64,000 nucleotides of DNA from Bradyrhizobium sp. ORS 285 (GTDB lineage Bacteria; Pseudomonadota; Alphaproteobacteria; Rhizobiales; Xanthobacteraceae), in the NCBI RefSeq assembly GCF_900176205.1, contig NZ_LT859959.1, positions 2,563,001 to 2,627,000 on the forward strand, written 5' to 3'. The notes under the pieces were generated by a model, which was not told the origin of the DNA, ran no database searches, and saw nothing but the letters and a program-made list of their open reading frames with translations. Positions 17,319-25,664 of the stretch are shown here, in pieces (position 1 is the first letter of the stretch; every line of letters begins with the position of its first letter). The position numbers were made by a program, and so were the translations under genes.

Positions 17319-18932
17319 ATGTTCCACATCCCGCGCTGGAAAGGTCTGACGCTCGCCACGAGCCTCGCCGTTTCCATGCTTTCGCTTTCCACGGCGCTGA
17401 GCACCCAGGCCATGGCTGCCGGCAAGAAGACGATCACGGCGGTGATGCATTCGGACCTGCGCGTCATCGATCCAGGCTTCACCACGGCCTACATCACCCG
17501 CGACCATGGCTACATGGTTTACGACACCCTGCTGGCGACCGATTCGAGCTTCAAGGTCCAGCCGCAGATGGCGGACTGGAAGGTGTCGGACGACAAGCTG
17601 ACCTACACCTTCACCTTGCGCGACGGCCTGAAGTGGCACGACGGCACGCCGGTGACCGCCGAGGACTGCGTCGCGTCGCTGAAGCGCTGGGGCCGCAATG
17701 ACGGCATGGGCCAGAAGCTGATGGACTTCACGGCGAGCCTGGAGGCGCAGGACGCCAAGACGATCGTGCTCAAGTTGAAGGAGCCCTACGGCCTCGTCCT
17801 GGAGTCGATCGCCAAGCCGTCCTCGCTGGTGCCGTTCATGATGCCGAAGCGTCTTGCGGAGACGCCGCAGGGCCAGCAGATCCCCGAGCAGATCGGTTCG
17901 GGCCCGTTCAAGTTTGTGAAGAGCGAATTCCAGCCGGGCGTGAAGGCGGTGTATGAGAAGAACACCGACTACGTGCCGCGCAAGGAGCCGGCGAGCTGGA
18001 CCTCGGGTGGCAAGGTCGTGAAGGTCGATCGCGTCGAGTGGATCACCATGCCTGACGCGCAGACCGCAGTGAACGCGCTGCAGTCGGGCGACATCGACTT
18101 CATGGAGAACCTTCCCTACGACATGCTGTCGGTGCTGGAGTCGAGCCCCGAGCTCAAGATCGATGTCTTGAACAAGTTCGGCTACCAGACGCTCGGCCGC
18201 ATGAACTTCCTGAACCCGCCCTTCGATAACGTGAAGGTGCGCCGCGCGGCGTTCCTGGCGCTGAACCAGAAGGACGTGCTCGATGCGCTGGTCGGCAATC
18301 CGAAGTACCAGAAGGTCTGCGGCGCGGTGTTCGTGTGCGGCACCCCGCTCGAGACCGACGTCGGCGCCCAGACGCTGATCAAGGGCAACGGCATGGCGGA
18401 GGCGAAGAAGGCGCTCGCCGAGTCCGGCTATGACGGCACGCCGATCGCGATCATGGCGCCCGGCGACGTGACCACGTTGAAGGCGCAGCCGGTCGTCTCG
18501 GCGCAGCTGCTGCGCGAGGCCGGCTTCAAGGTCGACCTGCAGGCGACCGACTGGCAGACCGTGGTGACCCGCCGCGCCAGCCAGAAGCCGGTGAAGGAGG
18601 GCGGCTGGAACATGTTCTTCACCAACTGGGTCGGCGCCGACGTCGCCAATCCCGTCGTGAACGTGTCGGTCGGCGGCCGCGGCACCAAGGGCGGCTGGTT
18701 CGGCTGGGCCGAGGACGCCGAGATCGAGAAGCTGCGCGACGCCTATGCCCGCTCGGCCTCTCCGGAGGAGCAGAAGAAGATCGCCACCGAGATCCAGAAG
18801 CTGAACTACGAGAAGGTGATCTACATCCCGCTCGGCCAGTACCTGCTGCCGAGCGGCTGGCGCAAGTCGCTGACCGGCGTGCTCGACGGTCCGGCGACGC
18901 CGGTGTTCTGGAACATCGACAAGAGCGAATAA
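17319..18932 (+). CDS. ABC transporter substrate-binding protein, family 5 (paralogue 1 of 3)
   Basis: The 537-residue protein has a Sec signal peptide (residues 1 to about 35, ending TQAMAAG) and the DppA/OppA-type periplasmic fold. Recognisable parts are ITRDHGYMVYDTLLATD near the N-terminus, LRDGLKWHDGTPVTAEDCV and the late NKFGYQTLGRMNF and VRRAAFLALNQKDV segments typical of family 5 receptors. GGAGACT lies before ATG. The gene is transcribed away from the carboxypeptidase and ends in a strong terminator at 18966. By hand count it differs from paralogue 2 at roughly 37 positions over about 505 mature residues. It probably feeds the permease pair at 13584-15430, since no other permease is close. 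Confidence 0.93.
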   Translation: MFHIPRWKGLTLATSLAVSMLSLSTALSTQAMAAGKKTITAVMHSDLRVIDPGFTTAYITRDHGYMVYDTLLATDSSFKVQPQMADWKVSDDKLTYTFTLRDGLKWHDGTPVTAEDCVASLKRWGRNDGMGQKLMDFTASLEAQDAKTIVLKLKEPYGLVLESIAKPSSLVPFMMPKRLAETPQGQQIPEQIGSGPFKFVKSEFQPGVKAVYEKNTDYVPRKEPASWTSGGKVVKVDRVEWITMPDAQTAVNALQSGDIDFMENLPYDMLSVLESSPELKIDVLNKFGYQTLGRMNFLNPPFDNVKVRRAAFLALNQKDVLDALVGNPKYQKVCGAVFVCGTPLETDVGAQTLIKGNGMAEAKKALAESGYDGTPIAIMAPGDVTTLKAQPVVSAQLLREAGFKVDLQATDWQTVVTRRASQKPVKEGGWNMFFTNWVGADVANPVVNVSVGGRGTKGGWFGWAEDAEIEKLRDAYARSASPEEQKKIATEIQKLNYEKVIYIPLGQYLLPSGWRKSLTGVLDGPATPVFWNIDKSE

Positions 18933-18965
18933 GTCACGCCGGGTTCAAGCCGGCAAAGCGATCAG

Positions 18966-18994
18966 GCGGCGGAGGCAACTCCGCCGCTTTTTTT
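18966..18994 (+). terminator. Rho-independent terminator of the first solute-binding gene
   Basis: A 9-bp perfect stem (GCGGCGGAG/CTCCGCCGC) with GCAA loop is followed by seven T residues, 33 bp after the stop codon. It ends transcription before paralogue 2, which therefore has its own promoter. Confidence 0.92.
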
Positions 18995-19020
18995 CATTCG
19001 AGGGCGCGCGGTGCGTTGCC

Positions 19021-19150
19021 GTCGGGTGGCCAAAGCAGCCGCCGCAGCGCGCCCACGGTCGGGCGGCATGCTCGGCGGAGAGATGGTGGGCACGGCGCCT
19101 CAACACGTTTGCCCGTACAAATAGCACCACCGCGGCTTTGCCTACCCTAC
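19021..19150. repeat. Nested inverted repeat, family A (copy 4, degenerate)
   Basis: GTCGGGTGGCCAAAG at 19021 and GGCTTTGCCTACCCTAC ending at 19150 are diverged outer arms; the inner GGTGGGCAC is kept. It occupies the gap between solute-binding paralogues 1 and 2. Confidence 0.7.
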
Positions 19151-19208
19151 GGGAGCAGCACTGGTAATTAGATGCACGGCGGCCGGCGAAAGGCGACAGC
19201 AAAGCCGA

Positions 19209-19237
19209 TTGACGGGCGCTGCAACTGTTGCAAGTCT
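19209..19237 (+). promoter_or_regulatory. Candidate promoter/conserved upstream block of the second solute-binding gene
   Basis: TTGACG at 19209, a 17-bp spacer containing the odd palindrome GCAACTGTTGC (19221-19231), and AAGTCT as candidate -10. The same order and spacing occur before paralogue 3. The start codon is 120 bp further on. Confidence 0.5.
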
Positions 19238-19356
19238 TTCGCCCGCGGAATGAACGCTGGGCGAAGACCCTGAACGCGATGGTGCTGCTCCCAGCGGTCA
19301 CCGTGTCTCGATTACGCCCGAGGCCGTCGTTCACCCGTCACGTCAAGAGAGCTCGC

Positions 19357-20970
19357 ATGTCACCTCATCCGCGCCGGGCCCGTTCCGCGCTCGCGTCTTG
19401 GCTTGTTGCCTCCGCCGTTCTGCTGTCACCGTGGCTTGCGCCGCAGGCGATTGCGGCCGGCAAGAAAACGATCACCGCAGTGATGCATTCCGACCTGCGC
19501 GTCATCGACCCCGGTTTCACGACGGCCTACATCACCCGCGATCACGGCTACATGGTCTATGACACGCTGGTCGCCACGGATGCGAACTTCAAGATTCAGC
19601 CGCAGATGGCGGACTGGAAAGTCTCCGACGACAAGCTGACCTACACCTTCACCTTGCGCGACGGCTTGAGGTGGCACGACGGTACAGATGTCACCGCGGA
19701 GGACTGCGTCGCTTCGCTCAAGCGCTGGGGCCGCAACGACGGCATGGGCCAGAAGCTGATGGACTTCACCGCGAGCCTTGAGGCTCCGGATGCCAAGACG
19801 ATCGTGCTCAAGTTGAAGGAGCCCTATGGCCTGGTGCTGGAGTCCATCGGCAAGCCCTCGTCCTACGTGCCGTTCATGATGCCGAAGCGACTTGCCGAGA
19901 CGCCGCAGGGCCAGCAGATCGCGGAGCAGATCGGTTCGGGCCCGTTCAAATTCGTCAAGGCGGAATTCCAGCCGGGCGTGAAGGCGGTCTACGAGAAGAA
20001 CACCGACTACGTGCCGCGCAAGGAGCCGGCGAGCTGGACGGCGGGCGGCAAGGTGGTGAAGGTCGATCGCGTCGAGTGGATCACCATGCCGGATGCGCAG
20101 ACCGCTGCGAACGCGCTGCAGTCGGGCGACATCGACTTCATGGAGGCTCCGCCTTATGAGCTGCTGTCGGTGCTGGAGGCCAACCCCGAGCTCAAGACCG
20201 AGGTGCTGAACAAGTTCGGCTACCAGACGCTCGGCCGCATGAACTTCCTCAACCCGCCGTTCGACAATGTGAAGGTGCGCCGCGCGGCCTTCCTCGCGCT
20301 GAACCAGAAGGACGTGCTCGACGCGCTGGTCGGCAACCCGAAGTACCAGAAGATCTGCGGCGCGGTGTTCGTGTGCGGCACGCCGCTCGAGACCGATGTC
20401 GGCGCCGAGACGCTGATCAAGGGCAACGGCATGGCGGAGGCGAAGAAGGCGCTCGCCGAATCCGGCTATGACGGCACGCCCATCGCGATCATGGCGCCCG
20501 GTGACGTGATCGCGCTCAAGGCGCAGCCGATCGTGTCGGCGCAGCTGTTGCGGGAGGCCGGCTTCAAGGTCGACCTGCAGGCGACGGACTGGCAGACCGT
20601 GGTGACCCGCCGCGCCAGCCAGAAGCCGGTCAAAGAGGGCGGCTGGAACATGTTCTTCACCAACTGGGTCGGCGCCGACGTCGCCAATCCCGTGGCCAAT
20701 GTCTCGGTCGGCGGGCGCGGCACCAAGGGCGGCTGGTTCGGCTGGGCCGAGGATGCCGACATCGAGAAGCTGCGCGACGCTTATGCCCGCTCATCCTCTC
20801 CGGAGGAGCAGAAGAAGATCGCCACCGAGATCCAGAAGCTGAACTATGAGCGGGTGATCTATGTGCCGCTGGGGCAGTATCTGCAGCCGAGTGTCTGGCG
20901 CAAGACGCTGACCGGGGTGCTCGACGGGCCGGCGACACCGATCTTCTGGAACATCGAGAAGAAGGAGTAG
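19357..20970 (+). CDS. ABC transporter substrate-binding protein, family 5 (paralogue 2 of 3)
   Basis: The 537-residue protein is equal in length to paralogue 1. Its signal peptide (to about APQAIAAG) is unrelated in sequence, but from GKKTITAV onward the two proteins are about 93% identical by hand count. The differences cluster at residues about 262-285 (EAPPYELLSVLEANPELKTE, against ENLPYDMLSVLESSPELKID in paralogue 1), in the region between lobes where family 5 receptors contact ligand; that placement is inference. ATG at 19357 is chosen because it starts the signal peptide; the longer frame adds an uncharacteristic basic stretch. No terminator is evident after the stop. Confidence 0.92.
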   Translation: MSPHPRRARSALASWLVASAVLLSPWLAPQAIAAGKKTITAVMHSDLRVIDPGFTTAYITRDHGYMVYDTLVATDANFKIQPQMADWKVSDDKLTYTFTLRDGLRWHDGTDVTAEDCVASLKRWGRNDGMGQKLMDFTASLEAPDAKTIVLKLKEPYGLVLESIGKPSSYVPFMMPKRLAETPQGQQIAEQIGSGPFKFVKAEFQPGVKAVYEKNTDYVPRKEPASWTAGGKVVKVDRVEWITMPDAQTAANALQSGDIDFMEAPPYELLSVLEANPELKTEVLNKFGYQTLGRMNFLNPPFDNVKVRRAAFLALNQKDVLDALVGNPKYQKICGAVFVCGTPLETDVGAETLIKGNGMAEAKKALAESGYDGTPIAIMAPGDVIALKAQPIVSAQLLREAGFKVDLQATDWQTVVTRRASQKPVKEGGWNMFFTNWVGADVANPVANVSVGGRGTKGGWFGWAEDADIEKLRDAYARSSSPEEQKKIATEIQKLNYERVIYVPLGQYLQPSVWRKTLTGVLDGPATPIFWNIEKKE

Positions 20971-21304
20971 TCGGCCGTCATCCGGGACGTCGACCTGGGC
21001 GCGGCGAGCGCATCATCGTCGCGCTCTTTCGCTCGCTCGGCCGACTGCCGTCAGCAATGCGTATCGCGGACGGCTTCCAGCCCATCGACCATCAATGGTG
21101 GCCTGAGTTGATCCTGCGACAGCTTCTTGCTTGCATGGATCGGCGCGGCGGCTGGGGTCTTGCACTGTGGTTGGGCGGCTGTTTCGGTCGGCATTGGCAT
21201 GCTCCCTGGTCGCGCTGCTAACGGGCGAGGACGTTGCCAGTTCCAGGAGTCGGCACCGGGGGCGGACTGCGCATGAGGCGACGGTTGCCATGCGTCGGTG
21301 CCGA
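20971..21304. other. Leader region before the third solute-binding gene, no gene recognised
   Basis: About 330 bp with short frames on both strands that show no family resemblance. The region differs from the leader of paralogue 2 except for the conserved block starting at 21305. Confidence 0.45.
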
Positions 21305-21333
21305 TTGACGCGCAGTGGAACTGCTGCAAGTCT
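21305..21333 (+). promoter_or_regulatory. Candidate promoter/conserved upstream block of the third solute-binding gene
   Basis: TTGACG at 21305, a 17-bp spacer with GGAACTGCTGC and AAGTCT at 21328 repeat the arrangement at 19209-19237. The start codon is about 112 bp downstream. Confidence 0.5.
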
Positions 21334-21444
21334 GCATTCCGCAAGCTTGTTTGCTCCGCGCATCTGAGGTGCGCGGCATGGCGGCTTGCCGGCCTTGATT
21401 GCGATCGGGACCGTCGGATGAAAGCTCACATCAAGAGATATTGC

Positions 21445-23055
21445 ATGTCACATCCTTTGCGGCGGACCTCATCCGCGCTGGTGTCCTGCCTGATTGCTGC
21501 GGCGATGGCCATGTCGCTCGGTGCAACACCCAAGGCGTTTGCCGCTGGCAAGAAGACGATCACGGCGGTGATGCATTCCGATCTGCGCGTGATCGATCCG
21601 GTGTTCACGCCCGCCTACATCACCCGCGATCATGGTTACATGGTCTATGACACGCTGCTCGGGACCGACGCCAAGTTTCAGGTCCAGCCGCAGATGGCGG
21701 AGTGGAAGGTCTCCGACGACAAGCTGAGCTACACCTTCACCCTGCGCGACGGCCTGAAGTGGCACGATGGCTCCCCAGTGACCGCCGAGGACTGCGTCGC
21801 CTCGCTGAAGCGCTGGAGCCGCAACGACAGCATGGGCCAGAAGCTCATGGAGGCCACGGCCTCGCTCGAGGCCACCGATGCAAAAACGATCACTCTGAAG
21901 CTGAAGGAGCCGTACGGCCTAGTGCTGGAGTCGATCGGCAAGCCGTCCTCCTACGTGCCGTTCATGATGCCGAAGCGTCTCGCCGAGACGCCTGCGAATG
22001 CGCAGATCTCGGAGCAGATCGGATCGGGCCCATTCAAATTCGTCAAGGCTGAATTCCAGCCGGGCGTGAAGGCGGTCTACGAGAAGAACACCGACTACGT
22101 GCCGCGCAAGGAGCCGCCGAGCTGGACCGCTGGCGGCAAGGTGGTGAAGGTCGATCGTGTCGAGTGGATCTCGATGCCGGACGCGCAGACCGCGGTCAAC
22201 GCCCTGCAATCCGGCGACATCGACTTCATGGAGTTTCCGCCGCTCGACCTCGAGCCGGTGCTGTCCGCCAGTCCCGACCTGACGATGAACGTGCTGAACA
22301 AGTTCGGCTACCAGACCTTGGGCCGGATGAACTTCCTGTTTCCGCCGTTCGACAATGTGAAGATCCGCCGCGCGGCCTTCCTGGCGCTGAACCAGAAGGA
22401 CGTGCTCGACGCGCTCACGGGCAACCCCAAATACTACACGATCTGCGGCGCCGTGTTCGGCTGCGGCACGCCGCTGGAAAGCGACGTCGGCTCGGAGACG
22501 CTGGTGAAGGGCAACGGCATGGAGCAGGCCAAGAAGCTGCTCGCCGAGTCCGGCTATGACGGCACGCCGGTGGTGATCCTGGCGCCGGGCGACGCGATCA
22601 CGCTGAAGGCGCAGCCGGTCGTCGCCGCGCAGCTGCTGCGCTCCGCCGGCTTCAAGGTCGACCTGCAGACGACGGATTGGCAGACCGTGGTGACGCGGCG
22701 CGCCAGCCAGAAGCCGCCGAAGGAGGGCGGCTGGAACATGTTCTTCACCAATTCGGTGATCGCAGACTCGGGCAATCCGATTGGCAGCACCTTCGTCGGC
22801 GCGCGTGGTCAGAAGAGCCCGTTCGGCTGGCCCGACGATCCGAAGATGGAGGAGCTGCGCGACGCCTTCGCGAAGGCCGGAACGCCAGAGGATCAGAAGC
22901 GCATCGCTGGCGAGATCCAGAAGGAAATCTATGACCAGGTGATCTACGTGCCGCTCGGCCAATGGTTCATGCCGAGCGCCTGGCGCAAGTCCATCACCGG
23001 CGTGCTGGAAGGGCAGGCGGTACCGGTGTTCTGGAACGTCGACAAGAGCGAGTAG
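21445..23055 (+). CDS. ABC transporter substrate-binding protein, family 5 (paralogue 3 of 3)
   Basis: The 536-residue protein has its own signal peptide (to about TPKAFAAG) and then follows paralogues 1 and 2 closely. It is more diverged: the 262-285 patch reads EFPPLDLEPVLSASPDLTMN, and the segment after NMFFTN reads SVIADSGNPIGSTFVGARG instead of WVGADVANPVVNVSVGGRG. The C-terminal portion (FGWPDDPKMEELRDAFAKAG) is also distinct. Start at MSHPLRR is chosen for the signal peptide. The pattern suggests an older duplication than that of paralogues 1 and 2 and a shifted ligand range. Confidence 0.92.
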   Translation: MSHPLRRTSSALVSCLIAAAMAMSLGATPKAFAAGKKTITAVMHSDLRVIDPVFTPAYITRDHGYMVYDTLLGTDAKFQVQPQMAEWKVSDDKLSYTFTLRDGLKWHDGSPVTAEDCVASLKRWSRNDSMGQKLMEATASLEATDAKTITLKLKEPYGLVLESIGKPSSYVPFMMPKRLAETPANAQISEQIGSGPFKFVKAEFQPGVKAVYEKNTDYVPRKEPPSWTAGGKVVKVDRVEWISMPDAQTAVNALQSGDIDFMEFPPLDLEPVLSASPDLTMNVLNKFGYQTLGRMNFLFPPFDNVKIRRAAFLALNQKDVLDALTGNPKYYTICGAVFGCGTPLESDVGSETLVKGNGMEQAKKLLAESGYDGTPVVILAPGDAITLKAQPVVAAQLLRSAGFKVDLQTTDWQTVVTRRASQKPPKEGGWNMFFTNSVIADSGNPIGSTFVGARGQKSPFGWPDDPKMEELRDAFAKAGTPEDQKRIAGEIQKEIYDQVIYVPLGQWFMPSAWRKSITGVLEGQAVPVFWNVDKSE

Positions 23056-23066
23056 CTCATGGCCTC

Positions 23067-23205
23067 GTAGGGGGGGTAAACTGGCCGCCCGTCAGGGCGG
23101 CGGCGTGCCCACCGTCTCGCTGCGAGTTCTGAAATGAGTTGGTGGGCACGGCGCCTCTGCGACCTTCTTTGGAGATGCAGCTTGCTGCGCCTTTGCCCAC
23201 CCTAC
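23067..23205. repeat. Nested inverted repeat, family A (copy 5)
   Basis: The right arm CTTTGCCCACCCTAC ends at 23205 and the inner GTGCCCACC/GGTGGGCAC arms are intact; the left outer arm is degenerate (GTAGGGGGGGTAAAC). It lies between two convergent genes. Confidence 0.8.
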
Positions 23206-23233
23206 GATTACGATGGCCGATGTAGCTCGGCCA

Positions 23234-24637
23234 TCACGTCTTGATATCGTCGAGCGCCGCCAGCACCTCGGTCGAGGCCACCTCGACCCGTCCGATTTCG
23301 TTGAGCGCTTCGTCGATCCGGCCGGAGCTGAACAGGCGCGCGGCCTCCTTGCCGTGACGATGCACCGCCTCGTGCGGGCGTTCGAGCCGGCGGAACGCCG
23401 CGTCGCCGGCGAGGCGCTGGCCGCCTTCGCCGTAGTACCATTTGCCCAGCCGGCAATTGTGATGATCGGTGAGTTCGTCGGCGCGCAGCTGCAGCCGGCC
23501 AACCGACATGTCGACCAGCCGCTTCTTCCAGATCACATGGTCGGCTTTGGCGAGGCGCACGACCTGATTGTCGAGCGAGAGCTTGGCGATCTCGCCCAGC
23601 ATCTTGCCGACCTTTGCGTCGGTCCGGCCCATGGTATCGGCGAGCGACATGACCTCGTTGGCGTTGGCCGTCGCGAGATCGGCGATGATGGTGATGCCTT
23701 GCGCCACCTCGTCGGTCGCGGCGGTCTGCTCGGCGAGAATGCCGGAGATCTCGTCCATCTTGGTGCTGACGACAGCGGTGCGGCTGCCGGCCTGGTCGAT
23801 CGTCTGCGCCAGATCGTTCATCTCGGACATGCCGACCTCGACCGCCTTGGCGCCACCCGCCATTGCCTCGACGATGCCGCTCATCTCGGCCTGCAGCCGC
23901 TCGATGCGCCCCTTGATGTCCTCGGTCGCCTTGGTCGTCTGCTGCGACAGGTTCTTCACCTCGGCGGCGACCACCGCAAAGCCCTTGCCGAACTCGCCGG
24001 CCCGCGCGGCCTCGATCGTCGCGTTGAGCGCCAGCAGATTTGTCTGGTTGGCGATCGCGTCGATGGTGCCGACGATGGAGCCGATCTCCGCCGAGGCCGC
24101 ACTGAGGTCGGCGATTTTGGACGAGGTGTCGCGCACCGAGCTCGCGATGCCGTTCATGGTCTGCAACGTCCGGCGGACCGCGGTGACGCTGTTCTCGACC
24201 GCTTGGCGCGTCGCCGCCGCCTCGGCAGCCGCTTCGGTCGATGTCGAGCGGATGGTGTGCACCGAGGCCTGCATCTCGACCGAGGCCGAGGCGAGGCTCT
24301 GGCAGCGCTCGCACTGATTGTTGGAGGCGCCGATCAGCCGCGCTGCGCTGATGGAGGCCTCGTTGCTGTTGATGCAGAGGTCGACGATGGAGTCGAGGTC
24401 CTGGGATGCGCGGCCTGCGAGCGCAATGCCGAGACGATGGATCGCCTCGATCAGTTGCGGCTTGAGTTTCGCGCGCAGCGCGGCGGCATCGAGGCTCGCG
24501 ACTTCGCGGTTGAGCTTGCCGGCAGCCCAGTCGTCCAGGCATTGCGCCAGCGCGTCCTGAAATGCCTCGTGCGCGGCCGTATCGAAGACGGGCAGGGCAT
24601 CCTGATGATCAGTGTTGCGGCTGCGGAATCCCAGCAT
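23234..24637 (-). CDS. Cytoplasmic methyl-accepting chemotaxis protein with C-terminal CZB domain
   Basis: The 467-residue protein lacks any transmembrane segment. Residues about 1-110 are a helical N-domain; 110-330 form the MCP signalling coiled coil with the conserved hairpin tip, here [20 protein letters not shown] and [19 protein letters not shown]. Residues about 345-465 carry a chemoreceptor zinc-binding (CZB) domain: [25 protein letters not shown] and PHEAVHRHG supply the His3-Cys zinc ligands. CZB domains sense zinc and hypochlorite in other species. No che genes are nearby. An additional HNQCERCQ-like segment ([10 protein letters not shown], about 104-113) adds two Cys near the start of the signalling domain. 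Confidence 0.92.
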   Translation of the reverse strand: MLGFRSRNTDHQDALPVFDTAAHEAFQDALAQCLDDWAAGKLNREVASLDAAALRAKLKPQLIEAIHRLGIALAGRASQDLDSIVDLCINSNEASISAARLIGASNNQCERCQSLASASVEMQASVHTIRSTSTEAAAEAAATRQAVENSVTAVRRTLQTMNGIASSVRDTSSKIADLSAASAEIGSIVGTIDAIANQTNLLALNATIEAARAGEFGKGFAVVAAEVKNLSQQTTKATEDIKGRIERLQAEMSGIVEAMAGGAKAVEVGMSEMNDLAQTIDQAGSRTAVVSTKMDEISGILAEQTAATDEVAQGITIIADLATANANEVMSLADTMGRTDAKVGKMLGEIAKLSLDNQVVRLAKADHVIWKKRLVDMSVGRLQLRADELTDHHNCRLGKWYYGEGGQRLAGDAAFRRLERPHEAVHRHGKEAARLFSSGRIDEALNEIGRVEVASTEVLAALDDIKT

Positions 24638-24796
24638 CGTGTCTCTCGGTTCAAATCGAGCGCGGCCGGTCTCGCGCCGGATGTCGGCGCACCGGCGTGG
24701 CGGCGGTCAGCGGAACTTTGCGCGCGCTATGGTTAATGGTGCGTTTCCCGCCGCAACCGGCGGTAGGGGCCGCTCGGCCGCTGTGCTTGACGAGAT

Positions 24797-24829
24797 GTAA
24801 GCACTGGCTTACGGTAAGCCATGGCTTAC
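24797..24829 (+). promoter_or_regulatory. Double palindromic operator overlapping the arsR-type start codon
   Basis: GTAAGCACTGGCTTAC (24797-24812, imperfect) and GTAAGCCATGGCTTAC (24814-24829, perfect) are arrayed 17 bp centre to centre. The ATG of the regulator gene lies in the centre of the second palindrome. This is a natural binding site for the dimeric ArsR-type product, implying strict autorepression. No Shine-Dalgarno is seen before the ATG, so translation may be leaderless. Confidence 0.8.
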
Positions 24830-25156
24830 GAGACGGCATTGGCGGTCCTGGCAGATCCCACGCGGCGACAGGTGTTCGAGCGCCTGCGCAGCGGACCCAG
24901 TCCGGTGCATGCGATCGCCCAGGGCATGCCGGTGTCGCGGCCGGCGGTGTCGCAGCATCTGAAGGTGCTGAAGGATGCCGGCCTGGTCGAGGAGCGCAGC
25001 GAGGGGGTTCGGCGCATCTACTCCTTGCGCCGTGAGGGGCTGGCCGAGCTGCGCGACTGGCTCGACAGCTTCTGGGACGACGCGCTGCTGGCCTTCAAGA
25101 TCGAGGCCGAGCGGACGCACCGGCATGCGAAAGGACAGGGGACGGGGAATGAGTGA
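24821..25156 (+). CDS. ArsR-family winged-helix transcriptional regulator
   Basis: The 111-residue protein has the winged-helix core: LADPTRRQVFERL, then the recognition helix SRPAVSQHLKVLKDAGLV and the wing ERSEGVRRIYSLRREGL. It lacks the CVC metal site of ArsR/SmtB, matching the non-metal group found next to AHSA1-type genes. It heads a three-gene operon and overlaps the next gene by 8 bp. It probably represses its own operon through the palindromes covering its start codon. Confidence 0.92.
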   Translation: MAYETALAVLADPTRRQVFERLRSGPSPVHAIAQGMPVSRPAVSQHLKVLKDAGLVEERSEGVRRIYSLRREGLAELRDWLDSFWDDALLAFKIEAERTHRHAKGQGTGNE

Positions 25157-25631
25157 GCGCGTCGTCATAGCGCCGGTCGAGAAGCAGGTCCGTGTCCGCG
25201 CACCGATCGACCATGCCTTCACCGTGTTCACCAGGGGGCTGACCCGGTGGTGGCCGCATACGCATGGCGTCGGCGGCAAGCCGATCGCGAAGGTCCTGCT
25301 CGAGCCCAAGCTCGGCGGCCGCTGGCTGGAGATCGCCGAGGACGGCACGCGGACGGTGGTCGCGACCATCACGCGATGGGAGCCGCCGCAGCGCTTCGTC
25401 ATGCTGTGGCAGGTCAATGCGCAGTGGAAGCCGGATGCCGCGATGCGCTCGGAAGTCGACGTCCGGTTCTTCGCCGAAGGCAACGACGCAACGCGCGTCG
25501 AGCTCGTGCATCATAAGTTCGAGACCATGGGCGAGGAGGGCGGCGCCTCGATGCGCCGGGATGTCGATGGCGGCTGGCCTGGCCTGTTGCAGCGCTTCGT
25601 GGCCGAGGCCGAAGGGCCCGCGTCCTCGTAA
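25149..25631 (+). CDS. SRPBCC (AHSA1-type) domain protein
   Basis: The 160-residue protein has a START-like/Aha1 C-domain fold: RVRAPIDHAFTVFTRGLTRWW at the N-terminus (first strand and helix), LEPKLGGRWLEIAEDG, and ITRWEPPQRFVMLWQV in the central sheet. Members paired with ArsR regulators are common and mostly uncharacterised small-ligand-binding proteins. ATG at 25149 overlaps the regulator stop by 8 bp, so translation is coupled. Confidence 0.87.
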   Translation: MSERVVIAPVEKQVRVRAPIDHAFTVFTRGLTRWWPHTHGVGGKPIAKVLLEPKLGGRWLEIAEDGTRTVVATITRWEPPQRFVMLWQVNAQWKPDAAMRSEVDVRFFAEGNDATRVELVHHKFETMGEEGGASMRRDVDGGWPGLLQRFVAEAEGPASS

Positions 25632-25664
25632 GCCCACATCAATCATCACAGGGGGAGAAACGTC

